From Bacteroidales bacterium (lineage in GTDB: Bacteria > Bacteroidota > Bacteroidia > Bacteroidales > WCHB1-69): a stretch of DNA of 9,514 nucleotides. The first letter of the stretch is position 1; each line of letters starts with the position of its first letter. The stretch spans positions 1 to 9,514 of the forward strand of contig DUOL01000070.1 in assembly GCA_012838875.1 (NCBI GenBank), in the 5' to 3' direction. The notes beneath the pieces were generated by a model. The model did no database searches. It saw only the letters and a program-made list of their open reading frames with translations, and was not told the origin of the DNA. Below are positions 1-6,866 of the stretch, piece by piece. Made by a program: the position numbers and the translations under genes.

Positions 1-401
1 AGACTATTTTTCCCATGTTTATTAATCGGAATAAATACTTCATTCAATTCTTTTAAATACATTAAAAGGTCATTAACGGGGAATTTTAAATCTTTTCTAT
101 ATTTCCCGAGAGTGGCTATTAAAGCAAGACCGTCCAACCCGCCCAACGGATGATTGGATACAACGATATATCTTCCGGTTTTAGGTAGATTTTCTTCTTG
201 GTTAATTTTAATCTCGACATCAAAATAAGAGATTACACTTTGCGCAAATTCTATAGAGGAAGTACCTTTATAATTATCAAGATACTCATTTATCTCATCT
301 TGATGTATAAGACGTTTTATCCAATTCAAGACAAAAGAAGGAAGCCACTTATAAAGTTGTGGATTTTTATCTTTTACCGCTTTGTCAACATCAATATACA
401 T
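1..401 (-). CDS. glsA: GlsA-like lysophospholipid/amino-lipid O-acyltransferase, N-terminal part (cut by window edge)
   Basis: Reading leftward from the ATG at 401-399, 133 codons stay open to the window edge, so only the N-terminal part is visible. The protein starts MYIDVDKAV, carries an IHQDEIN segment at residues 32-38, and has the acyltransferase block SNHPLGGLDG at 82-91, followed by VNDLLM (109-114) and IPINKHGK (124-131). From memory this order matches the Bacteroidales proteins annotated as putative hemolysin or 1-acyl-glycerol-3-phosphate acyltransferase. In Bacteroides thetaiotaomicron that family is GlsA, which O-acylates N-acyl-glycine to make glycine lipids. His84 and Asp90 would be the catalytic pair; the visible spacing is H-x5-D rather than the PlsC-type H-x4-D. 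The partner N-acyltransferase GlsB is not visible: the gene on the other side is divergent and unrelated, so GlsB must lie to the left, be fused at the C-terminus as in OlsF, or be elsewhere. The family call is firm; the exact substrate is inferred. Confidence 0.82.
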   Translation of the reverse strand, partial: MYIDVDKAVKDKNPQLYKWLPSFVLNWIKRLIHQDEINEYLDNYKGTSSIEFAQSVISYFDVEIKINQEENLPKTGRYIVVSNHPLGGLDGLALIATLGKYRKDLKFPVNDLLMYLKELNEVFIPINKHGKNS

Positions 402-462
402 AATAATAAGGTCTATTACAACAACATTTTCAATAAATTTCGATATCTATCTATTACAATTG

Positions 463-470
463 CAAAAATA
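463..470 (-). promoter_or_regulatory. Bacteroidota-type -7 promoter element for the glsA-like gene
   Basis: On the minus strand this reads TATTTTTG, an exact match to the TAnnTTTG -7 consensus of the Bacteroidota primary sigma factor. It would start transcription around 455-459 and leave a leader of roughly 55 nt before the ATG at 401. No clear TTTG is seen at the expected -33 position. Confidence 0.5.
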
Positions 471-530
471 TATAAAAAAACATCAACTTATTGAACTAAA
501 AAAGATTATTTCAATATCTTAAAAAAAATG

Positions 531-538
531 TATTTTTG
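531..538 (+). promoter_or_regulatory. Bacteroidota-type -7 promoter element abutting the barrel gene start
   Basis: TATTTTTG matches TAnnTTTG exactly and ends only four bases before the ATG at 543. An ATG at 528 lies just upstream of the box and is in frame (it would add MYFCG), but starting there would put the promoter inside the coding region and disrupt an otherwise normal signal peptide. This supports 543 as the true start and a leaderless or near-leaderless mRNA. The -33 region has only a weak TTTC (509-512). Confidence 0.5.
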
Positions 539-542
539 CGGC

Positions 543-1439
543 ATGAAAAAAACAGCTATTTTCTTAATTTTCATATTCTCTCTCTCTTTCTTAAGCGGAC
601 AAAATATTAATTCGGACGAAGAGAGTATAAGAAATTTAAAACAAGGGGTTGATTTTTCCATTGCCGGAGGGGTCTTTTTTAGCAACTTTTACACCGCCGC
701 TTATTACAACGGCAGTGCTACGAACGAAAATAATTTAAACTATATTTTTAATAACTATTCGTGGAAGCAGTCGATAGACAACCTAATTACTTCGAACAAT
801 CATTTTATTTCCGGCAGCGACCCTCAAATAAAATTAGCTGAGTTGCCTAAAAAAATGCGTTACTCACCCGGTTTTTTTATTCAATTAGGAGTTAAATATC
901 GCTTTAACGAGTCTTGGGGGATATCACTCAACTATTCATTTGCCAGATTAAAAGCGGCTGATGTTTTTTCCGTTACTTTTAATAAAACCGTCCCCGGCAA
1001 TGATACTCCCGACTATCTTCTTTATGACATTGTAGGGATAGAAAATCGTTCTTTTTTTGATTTGAATGCCATCTATCTATTTAAAACAAAAAGCATAGTA
1101 GAACCTTTTATAGAACTTGGAGGACAATTTAACTTTGTTCGTGTTAAAAGTTTTAATGCATATATTGAGGGACAGAAGTTTTCTTTATTGGATATTTATG
1201 GAGGGAGCACGTACGTAGCGAATACGAACATGCAGACATTCGACACCAAATATGGGGGAGCGGGCTTTGGCGTTTCAAGTGCTGTCGGTATTAAATTGGC
1301 ATTTAATCCCATTATTTCGATTGATCCGACTTGTTATGTTACCGCTGCTAAATATGGGTTAAAAGGCTATAAAGATTTCACTTTCAACTATGGTTTTATG
1401 ATTCGAATCGTGGTAAATGACTCTTTTTTTGGTAAATAA
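543..1439 (+). CDS. Outer-membrane beta-barrel protein, function unknown
   Basis: This is a 298-residue protein with a clear Sec signal peptide (MKKTAIFLIFIFSLSFLSGQ, cleavage near residue 20). The rest is rich in aromatic residues and glycine, with alternating polar and hydrophobic strands such as FFIQLGVKYRF, WGISLNYSFARL, FIELGGQFNF and, at the C-terminus, FTFNYGFMIRIVV, as expected of a small beta-barrel. The region around residues 45-105 is more polar and asparagine-rich and could form a surface loop or lid. I do not recognise a specific named family. It resembles the many porin-family or 'outer membrane beta-barrel' proteins of Bacteroidales. There is no C-terminal type IX secretion domain. 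The start at 543 is chosen over the in-frame ATG at 528 because 528 overlaps the promoter and would put MYFCG before the signal peptide. The gene is divergent from the glsA-like gene, and rho downstream has its own promoter, so it is probably monocistronic. Confidence 0.75.
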   Translation: MKKTAIFLIFIFSLSFLSGQNINSDEESIRNLKQGVDFSIAGGVFFSNFYTAAYYNGSATNENNLNYIFNNYSWKQSIDNLITSNNHFISGSDPQIKLAELPKKMRYSPGFFIQLGVKYRFNESWGISLNYSFARLKAADVFSVTFNKTVPGNDTPDYLLYDIVGIENRSFFDLNAIYLFKTKSIVEPFIELGGQFNFVRVKSFNAYIEGQKFSLLDIYGGSTYVANTNMQTFDTKYGGAGFGVSSAVGIKLAFNPIISIDPTCYVTAAKYGLKGYKDFTFNYGFMIRIVVNDSFFGK

Positions 1440-1468
1440 TTTTATTTTTTTTGCATTAAAAAAAATTA

Positions 1469-1476
1469 TATCTTTG
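1469..1476 (+). promoter_or_regulatory. Bacteroidota-type -7 promoter element for rho
   Basis: TATCTTTG, followed by CAGC, is an exact TAnnTTTG box 125 nt upstream of the rho start codon. A T-rich stretch ending TTTTG (to 1453) lies upstream and may serve as the -33 element, although its spacing (15 bases) is shorter than the usual 19-21. Transcription would begin near 1480-1483, giving a leader of about 120 nt. Confidence 0.55.
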
Positions 1477-1480
1477 CAGC

Positions 1481-1503
1481 GTAGTTTTTTCATTTCAAAC
1501 TAC
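1481..1503 (+). promoter_or_regulatory. Hairpin at the predicted 5' end of the rho leader
   Basis: GTAGTTT (1481-1487) and AAACTAC (1497-1503) are perfect 7-bp inverted repeats around a 9-nt loop. The stem starts at or within a few bases of the predicted transcription start, so it would form the extreme 5' end of the rho mRNA. A role in mRNA stability or control is inference. The remaining leader to 1601 is AT-rich and shows no other strong structure by eye. Confidence 0.35.
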
Positions 1504-1601
1504 TACGATTTACAATTTATCGGTTTTAAATTTTAATATATCCGTATACTTTATTATTAAAATACTTTTAATGTTTTCATTACTTATTTAACATCCAATT
1601 T

Positions 1602-3395
1602 ATGCTTAATTCATCTGAACCAAAGCCTAAGAGAAAAAGAATCACAACTTCTCAGGCTTCTCCTATTGCAACTTCTAACGAAAATAAAATTCTTAACGTT
1701 AGCCTTACCAATAATAATAGTCGTGAACCGCTCAGTTCAAATTCAGCAGATAAAGGTAAAACAGCACCTGAAGAAGTAGTAAAAGAGAAAGAAACTGTTT
1801 ATAATTCTCTTTCTGACGACACTGTTAGCGACATCCAACCCGAGGTGAAATCCGAAGAGTCTGAGCCTGCAGATACGACTACTGCTGCTGTTACTACTGC
1901 TACTGCCACTACTACTGCTAAATCAAGTAAAACCACACGTTCTAAAAAGGAAGTGTCAAAAACTACCAAGCAAACAAGCAAGAAAAAAAGCACAGAAAAG
2001 GCTACTTCTAAAAAAAGTCTTTTAGACACTATTCAAGGAGCTGACAAAACTACATCTTTAGAGCTTATCAATAGCACTCTTTTAGATGATGAGACGCTGA
2101 TTTCGTCCCCTGATTTTTCTGATGACGAAGTAGAGACCGAGAAATTACTAACAGATACATCTATTGTAACAGACACGCCGTTAACGGAAGATGAACAAGT
2201 AATCATGGAGGCGGCTTCGGCAGAAAAAGCTCCCTCTATTTTTGAAGAGCAGTGGAATTTAGTTTCTCAAGCGACTTTCGAAGGTGAAATTTCAGCAGAA
2301 GGAGTATTGGAAATTACGCACGACAATTGCGGTTTTTTACGCTCGTCCGATTATAATTACCTCAACTCCCCCGATGATATTTACGTTTCTTTGTCACAAA
2401 TTAAATTGTTCGGGTTAAAGAACGGCGATACGATTAAAGGACTTATTCGTCCTCCGAAGGAAGGGGAAAAGTTTTTCCCGCTTATTAAGGTGGAAAAAAT
2501 TAATGGTAGATTACCGGAAGAGATTCGGGATAGAATTCCTTTTGATTATCTTACTCCCATGTTTCCTGACAAGAAAATTAAACTTACCGGGCATGCCGAT
2601 GAGACTTTAAGTACACGCGTAATAGACCTCTTCTGTCCTATTGGCAAAGGGCAACGCGGGCTTATTGTGGCACAACCCAAAACAGGGAAAACCGTTTTAC
2701 TGAAAGAGGTGGCTAATGCCATTGCCGCTAATCACCCCGAAATTTATCTCATTATTCTTTTAATTGACGAACGACCGGAGGAGGTAACCGACATGCAACG
2801 TGATGTTAAAGCTGAAGTTATCTCTTCAACTTTTGATGAGCCTGCTGAGAGACACGTTAGAATCGCCAATATTGTTCTTGAAAAGGCAAAGAGAATGGTT
2901 GAGTGCGGTCATGACGTATGCATTTTACTGGACTCTATTACCAGATTAGCACGTGCTTTTAACACGATAGCCCCAGCTTCCGGAAAAGTTTTATCGGGCG
3001 GTGTCGAAGCTAACGCACTGCAAAAACCGAAACGTTTCTTCGGGGCTGCAAGAAATATAGAAAACGGCGGATCCTTGACGATTATATCTACCGCTTTAAT
3101 TGATACGGGTTCTCGAATGGACGAGGTGATTTTTGAAGAGTTTAAAGGTACCGGTAATATGGAATTACAATTGGATAGGAAATTATCTAATAAACGTATC
3201 TACCCTGCCGTAGACATTGTAGCTTCAAGTACCCGTAGAGACGACCTCTTACATAATAGCGAAACAATTCAAAGAATCTGGATTTTACGCAACCACCTTG
3301 CTGATATGACACCGGTAGAAGCTATGACTTTGATAAAAGAAAAAATGGGACCTACTAAAACTAATGAAGAGTTTCTAATTTCAATGAACGGCTAA
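1602..3395 (+). CDS. rho: Transcription termination factor Rho with a long disordered N-terminus
   Basis: Rho is the hexameric RNA-dependent ATPase that terminates transcription in the cytoplasm. At 597 residues this one is about 180 longer than E. coli Rho. Residues from about 230 are canonical. The cold-shock RNA-binding domain has GVLEI (234-238), the RNP-1-like GFLRS and PDDIYVS. The Walker A segment is AQPKTGKT (357-364) and Walker B is ILLDSITR (441-448). The Q/R-loop and C-terminal block includes SGGVEANAL, RFFGAARN, ALIDTGSRMDEV and EFKGTGNMEL, ending TKTNEEF. Residues 1-225 are low-complexity: an N/S-rich start, an acidic stretch (about 57-90), a T/A tract (91-106), a K/S/T-rich basic block (107-139) and a second acidic stretch (about 160-205). 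The helical Rho_N domain that normally precedes the cold-shock domain is not recognisable. An in-frame stop at 1569 rules out a long upstream extension. The gene has its own promoter and leader. Identity is certain. Confidence 0.98.
   Translation: MLNSSEPKPKRKRITTSQASPIATSNENKILNVSLTNNNSREPLSSNSADKGKTAPEEVVKEKETVYNSLSDDTVSDIQPEVKSEESEPADTTTAAVTTATATTTAKSSKTTRSKKEVSKTTKQTSKKKSTEKATSKKSLLDTIQGADKTTSLELINSTLLDDETLISSPDFSDDEVETEKLLTDTSIVTDTPLTEDEQVIMEAASAEKAPSIFEEQWNLVSQATFEGEISAEGVLEITHDNCGFLRSSDYNYLNSPDDIYVSLSQIKLFGLKNGDTIKGLIRPPKEGEKFFPLIKVEKINGRLPEEIRDRIPFDYLTPMFPDKKIKLTGHADETLSTRVIDLFCPIGKGQRGLIVAQPKTGKTVLLKEVANAIAANHPEIYLIILLIDERPEEVTDMQRDVKAEVISSTFDEPAERHVRIANIVLEKAKRMVECGHDVCILLDSITRLARAFNTIAPASGKVLSGGVEANALQKPKRFFGAARNIENGGSLTIISTALIDTGSRMDEVIFEEFKGTGNMELQLDRKLSNKRIYPAVDIVASSTRRDDLLHNSETIQRIWILRNHLADMTPVEAMTLIKEKMGPTKTNEEFLISMNG
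1878..1919 (+). repeat. Imperfect ACT/GCT trinucleotide tract inside rho
   Basis: Fourteen consecutive codons are ACT, GCT or one-base variants (GTT, GCC), encoding Thr, Ala and one Val at residues 93-106. The bias to a single third base (13 of 14 end in T) goes beyond what the amino-acid composition requires and resembles a decaying microsatellite. Expansion or contraction by whole units would keep the reading frame. Confidence 0.6.
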
Positions 3396-3420
3396 AAGTA
3401 GATTTTCTGCAAAAAACTTG

Positions 3421-3428
3421 TATCTTTG
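3421..3428 (+). promoter_or_regulatory. Bacteroidota-type -7 promoter element for the sigma-54 activator operon
   Basis: TATCTTTG, followed by TATC, is an exact TAnnTTTG box in the 50-base gap between rho and the activator gene. Transcription would start about 3432-3435, only about a dozen bases before the ATG at 3446. It probably drives the four-gene unit through secG. No good -33 TTTG is seen. Confidence 0.5.
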
Positions 3429-3445
3429 TATCAAATTGTGGATAA

Positions 3446-4648
3446 ATGGATTTAGTTTCAATAAAAAAGAGATTTGGTATTGTTGGGCATAATGCGGCAC
3501 TTGACCGAGCTATTGAGATTGCCGTACAAGTTGCCATAACTGATTTATCCGTATTAATTACCGGAGAAAGCGGGGTTGGGAAAGACAATATTTCAAAGAT
3601 TATTCACCAATATAGCAGCTACAAACATGGGGAGTATATTGCTGTTAACTGTGGGGCTATACCGGAAGGGACTATTGATTCCGAGCTCTTTGGGCACGAA
3701 AAAGGGGCTTTCACCGGAGCTACTGAAATGCGTAAAGGTTATTTTGAAGTTGCGAATAACGGAACTATTTTCCTTGATGAGGTTGCCGATTTGCCGCTTC
3801 CAACGCAAGCTCGATTGCTGCGGGTTTTAGAAAACGGCGACTTCATGCGCGTAGGGTCGTCCAAAGTTTTACGTACCAAAGTGAGAGTTATTGCAGCTAC
3901 GAATGTTAATTTAGCCGATAGAATTGCTAAAGGAAAATTTCGTGCCGACCTCTATTATCGTCTTAATTCCGTTCCCATATATGTACCGGCACTACGCGAA
4001 CGAAAAGAAGATATCTTCCTCCTCTTTACTAAGTTTGCATCCGATTTTTCCGAAAAATATCGCGTCCCTCCAATCTCATTAACTCCAAATGCTATCGAAC
4101 TCCTTCAAGAGTACAGATGGCCCGGCAACGTTAGGGAATTAAAAAATATTACAAAACAGATATCTACCCTCGAAAAAAATAGAGTTATTGACGAAGAAAC
4201 CTTATCTAAATATTTGAAGAAAAACACTTTATCTAATTTACCGATGATAATTCCCTCAACGTCAACTGATAAAAATGAACTTTTTGAAAGAGAGCTTATC
4301 TATAAATTTTTAATAGATATGAAGCGTGAGATGACCGAACTTAAAGCACTCGTTAATCAAATTATTCAAGACGAGGATGTAAATAGCAAAATAGGAAAAA
4401 CCGTAGCGATTCCGAGTACAAGTATTGAGAGTGAATCTATTTTACATTTTGATGAAAAAAAGAGTGAGGATAGCGAACTATTCGAAGATTCTGTCGTCAT
4501 TAATGAGCAATTCTCTCTGCTTGATTCAGAAAAAGAACTAATTAAAAAAGCACTAAAAAAACATAACAATAGAAGAAAAGAGGCAGCTAAAGAATTGGGA
4601 ATATCGGAACGCACTCTTTACCGAAAAATAAAAGAATTGGATTTATAA
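3446..4648 (+). CDS. Sigma-54-dependent transcriptional activator (AAA+ and Fis-type HTH, no receiver domain)
   Basis: This 400-residue bacterial enhancer-binding protein begins almost directly with the AAA+ domain and lacks any N-terminal receiver, GAF or PAS domain. Visible motifs are Walker A GESGVGKD (40-47), the sigma-54 contact loop GAFTGA (87-92), Walker B GTIFLDE (106-112), sensor I around VRVIAATN (146-153), arginine-finger region FRADLYYRLN (165-174) and sensor II WPGNVREL (225-232). The C-terminal 36 residues (365-400) form a Fis-type helix-turn-helix (EAAKELGISERTLYRKIKEL). Between them lies a linker of about 130 residues that includes a likely helical segment (about 282-312) and an acidic, serine-rich portion. 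Intact ATPase and GAFTGA motifs argue that it activates sigma-54 RNA polymerase. The signal and target genes are unknown. From memory, receiver-less activators of this type next to lptE and secG are a recurrent Bacteroidales arrangement. It is joined to lptE with no intergenic base. Confidence 0.93.
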   Translation: MDLVSIKKRFGIVGHNAALDRAIEIAVQVAITDLSVLITGESGVGKDNISKIIHQYSSYKHGEYIAVNCGAIPEGTIDSELFGHEKGAFTGATEMRKGYFEVANNGTIFLDEVADLPLPTQARLLRVLENGDFMRVGSSKVLRTKVRVIAATNVNLADRIAKGKFRADLYYRLNSVPIYVPALRERKEDIFLLFTKFASDFSEKYRVPPISLTPNAIELLQEYRWPGNVRELKNITKQISTLEKNRVIDEETLSKYLKKNTLSNLPMIIPSTSTDKNELFERELIYKFLIDMKREMTELKALVNQIIQDEDVNSKIGKTVAIPSTSIESESILHFDEKKSEDSELFEDSVVINEQFSLLDSEKELIKKALKKHNNRRKEAAKELGISERTLYRKIKELDL

Positions 4649-5182
4649 ATGATGCAAAAGAGAACGAAAATTTCTTTTTACTCCTATCACTCTGCAATTT
4701 TCGGATTGTTACTTCTGCTTTGCTCCTCCTGCAAAATGTCTATTTCATTGTCGGGGAGCGACATTCACCCAAACGCAAAGACGGTCAGTGTTGCCACTTT
4801 TATAAACAACGCCACTATTGTAAATCCTACTTTAAGTCAAGATTTCACGACGGCACTCAAAGATATGATACAACGCCAAACCTCGCTCGCCTTGGTTAAT
4901 CACTCCGGCGATTACGCCTTTTCCGGTAGCATCTCCTCTTATACGATTTCACCTATCGCAATTCAAGGCACTGAAACGGCGGCAATGAACCGACTGACTA
5001 TTTCCGTCCACATTAAATTTTCAAATAAATTTGATAAAAGCAAAAATTTCGAACAAACTTTCACTCGCTACGCTGACTATCCGAGTAATCAAAATTTCAC
5101 AGCCGTGGAAAGTACTTTAGTTACTCAAATTAATGAAGCTCTCACTGACGACATTTTTAATAAGGCTTTTGTCAATTGGTAA
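4649..5182 (+). CDS. lptE: LPS-assembly lipoprotein LptE
   Basis: This is a 177-residue lipoprotein. A positively charged start and a hydrophobic stretch (about 14-24) lead to a lipobox ending at Cys28 (LCSSC). The mature part has the LptE pattern of the Bacteroidota: VSVATFINNATIVNP early, FSGSISSYTISPIA in the middle, then AMNRLTISVHIKF, a FEQTFTRYADY segment, and VESTLVTQINEALTDDIFNKAFVNW-type sequence at the C-terminus. LptE plugs and assembles the outer-membrane LPS translocon LptD. The ATG at 4649 follows the stop codon of the activator directly, so the two are probably translationally coupled; a second ATG at 4652 would serve equally well. LptD itself is not in the window. Confidence 0.9.
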   Translation: MMQKRTKISFYSYHSAIFGLLLLLCSSCKMSISLSGSDIHPNAKTVSVATFINNATIVNPTLSQDFTTALKDMIQRQTSLALVNHSGDYAFSGSISSYTISPIAIQGTETAAMNRLTISVHIKFSNKFDKSKNFEQTFTRYADYPSNQNFTAVESTLVTQINEALTDDIFNKAFVNW

Positions 5183-5198
5183 AAATAGATGTTGAATT

Positions 5199-5789
5199 AT
5201 GGATTCCGTTAAACGAGCATTTACAGACACAATATTACAATTCAAGCCACAAGAAAATGATATTGAACAATTTAAGTTGTATCAAGAATATTTCCCGGCT
5301 TCAGGATTAATTACTTTTTTGTATGCTCGAACATTAAAAGAGTTCAATCCGACTGCTTATGAAGCCCTAAAACCGAAGTTACTGCTCTCACTCATCAATC
5401 GAAATAAATTCCACTCTTATATTCCGCCCACGACTCCGCCGCAACGTGAACAAGTAAAACAACCACAACCGTCCCCGCCTCAAAACCTTCAACCACAGAA
5501 AAAGAGTGATGAGTTAATTATTGATAATTTAATTGAGAAGTTTTCCGCAGATCCTCCGAAAATCAAGTTTGACCCTGCTATTCACAACGATACTGCCAAC
5601 TACGGAAAATCAAGTTGTGTTGAAAATCCCGAGATTATATCGGAAACTTTAGCTCTCATCTATGCTGACCAAGGATATGTCGGAAAGGCTATTAAAATTT
5701 TTAAAAAATTATCCTTGCAAAATCCAGAAAAAAGTTGTTATTTTGCAGAGCAAATTGAAAAAATAAAAACTGATAAAAAAAAGTCATAA
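5199..5789 (+). CDS. Conserved TPR-like cytoplasmic protein between lptE and secG
   Basis: This is a 196-residue protein without signal peptide or membrane segment. It has three parts. The N-terminal helical portion (about 1-75) includes EYFPASGLITFLYARTL and LINRNKFHSYI, which recall a recurrent motif of Bacteroidota proteins found at this locus. A Pro/Gln-rich linker occupies about residues 76-102. The C-terminal portion has one clear tetratricopeptide-like helix pair (about 149-185: ETLALIYADQGYVGKAIKIF, then KKLSLQNPEKSCYFAEQIEKI). The TPR-like helices suggest a protein-protein interaction role. The function is not known to me, and I give no symbol. It starts 16 bases after lptE and ends 11 bases before secG, so it belongs to the same operon. 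Confidence 0.75.
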   Translation: MDSVKRAFTDTILQFKPQENDIEQFKLYQEYFPASGLITFLYARTLKEFNPTAYEALKPKLLLSLINRNKFHSYIPPTTPPQREQVKQPQPSPPQNLQPQKKSDELIIDNLIEKFSADPPKIKFDPAIHNDTANYGKSSCVENPEIISETLALIYADQGYVGKAIKIFKKLSLQNPEKSCYFAEQIEKIKTDKKKS

Positions 5790-5800
5790 AAAAATAAAAA

Positions 5801-6079
5801 ATGTTAATATTCCTATTAGTAATCATTATCTTAGCTTGTTTAATTTTAGCTTTCTTCGTTCTCATTCAAGATTCAAAAGGCGGAGGGTTAGCCTCTAATT
5901 TTGCATCTTCCAACCAAATAATGGGAGTTCGTAAGACAACCGATTTTTTAGAAAAGGCAACTTGGAGTTTAGCCGCAGGAATTATGATACTTTGTCTTGC
6001 TTGTGCTTTTATTACAAAATCCGACTACAATAAGGAAAGACCTTCCAAAGCCGAAACCGAACAAACAACACAAGAATAA
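5801..6079 (+). CDS. secG: Preprotein translocase subunit SecG
   Basis: This 92-residue inner-membrane protein has two hydrophobic segments (about 1-22 and 53-72) joined by a short loop. The SecG signature is clear: VLIQDSKGGGLAS (20-32), then SSNQIMGVRKTTDFLEKATW (36-55). It ends in a short polar, glutamate-rich tail. SecG is the accessory subunit of the SecYEG channel and assists SecA-driven export. It is the last gene of the operon; the convergent helix-hairpin-helix gene ends 17 bases further on. No intrinsic terminator is visible between the two stop codons. Confidence 0.95.
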   Translation: MLIFLLVIIILACLILAFFVLIQDSKGGGLASNFASSNQIMGVRKTTDFLEKATWSLAAGIMILCLACAFITKSDYNKERPSKAETEQTTQE

Positions 6080-6096
6080 AAAGCAATCTCAATACT

Positions 6097-6822
6097 CTAA
6101 TCAAAAGATAGATAAGGCGTTAATCGCTTTATCAACTCTTCGTACGCATGCGTACACTGTTGAAACTCCGTAATTGAATCAATTTTCCCGTTTTTCTCGC
6201 GATATTGAAGAACCGTCTTTACTAAATAGGCATCCATGTAAGGATGTTGTATCAACTCTTTATAATCGGCACTATTGATAGAAAGTTTTTTAATTCTTTT
6301 TTCGTCTATATAAAAATATTTTTCCAAATATTCTATCTTGAAATCTTGCAACGAAAAAATTTCAAGCAGTTGACTTAAATCGGCAAAACCTCCTAATCGG
6401 TCTCTATATTCCACTATTTTTTTTGCCCTCTTGGCACCAAATTGAGGAACTTTCATAATATCGTTCGTATCGCAACTATTTAACTCTATTTTCTTTAACT
6501 CGTACTGCTTTTTAATCGTATACTCACTTCGTCTATTTTTATTTTTATCAATAGTATCATTGGTCGAGTATAGAGGGAAATTACTCGCAAATTTTTCGTT
6601 TGAATAATATTTCCTATTTCCTCTAATAACCGCTAACGAATCGGCAATTTGTTTTTGTTTTGCCTCAAATTCGGCAATTTCTCGCTTAAATTTCTCCATA
6701 TTATCATTGGACGAAGGAGTTTTTTTACTAAAAATTGTCGTTGCAAAGGAGAGCGTAATTAGTGTGAGTAACAGGAAGATAGCCCGCCATTCGCCCTTGG
6801 AAAATTTAAAATATTCTATCAT
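6097..6822 (-). CDS. Membrane-anchored helix-hairpin-helix (ComEA-like) protein
   Basis: This is a 241-residue protein. A single transmembrane anchor lies near the N-terminus (about 14-31, after WR) and is followed by a charged, probably coiled-coil stretch (about 42-66) and a polar linker. The C-terminal half carries two helix-hairpin-helix units. The first is IELNSCDTNDIMKVPQFG, then AKRAKKIVEYRDRLGGF (112-146). The second is INSADYKELIQHPYM, then LVKTVLQYREKNGKI (182-213). The first has QFG where most ComEA-type hairpins have GIG; the second has HPYM in place of the turn. These units resemble the DNA-binding domain of ComEA, so periplasmic, membrane-tethered DNA binding is plausible. No other competence gene is present, so a role in DNA uptake is not shown. 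The ATG at 6822 gives the natural start, and a -7 promoter box lies upstream. Confidence 0.82.
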   Translation of the reverse strand: MIEYFKFSKGEWRAIFLLLTLITLSFATTIFSKKTPSSNDNMEKFKREIAEFEAKQKQIADSLAVIRGNRKYYSNEKFASNFPLYSTNDTIDKNKNRRSEYTIKKQYELKKIELNSCDTNDIMKVPQFGAKRAKKIVEYRDRLGGFADLSQLLEIFSLQDFKIEYLEKYFYIDEKRIKKLSINSADYKELIQHPYMDAYLVKTVLQYREKNGKIDSITEFQQCTHAYEELIKRLTPYLSFD

Positions 6823-6866
6823 CTATACTGTTTCCTTGTAATAATTTAGTAATAAATAGTCGTCTA

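Noticed and set aside
198..494. Open reading frame of 98 codons on the plus strand
   Set aside because: It lies opposite the glsA-like gene, whose reverse-strand translation gives a recognisable acyltransferase; the plus-strand product is low-complexity and its 3' half runs through the promoter region.
1437..1470. A/T-only inverted repeat after the barrel gene, as a terminator
   Set aside because: T-run and A-run can pair, but the stem has no G-C pairs and overlaps the region upstream of the rho -7 box; more likely promoter-associated AT-rich sequence.
1571..1591. Six-codon upstream reading frame (MFSLLI) in the rho leader
   Set aside because: ATG-stop pairs of this length are expected by chance in AT-rich leader; no conservation data.
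1799..2029. Open reading frame on the minus strand opposite the rho N-terminus
   Set aside because: It is the antisense reading of the T/A- and K-rich low-complexity codons, giving an artificial valine/leucine-rich chain; no start context or promoter.
6097..6822. DNA-uptake (competence) locus
   Set aside because: Helix-hairpin-helix units resemble ComEA, but there is no ComEC, ComF or other competence gene in the window.
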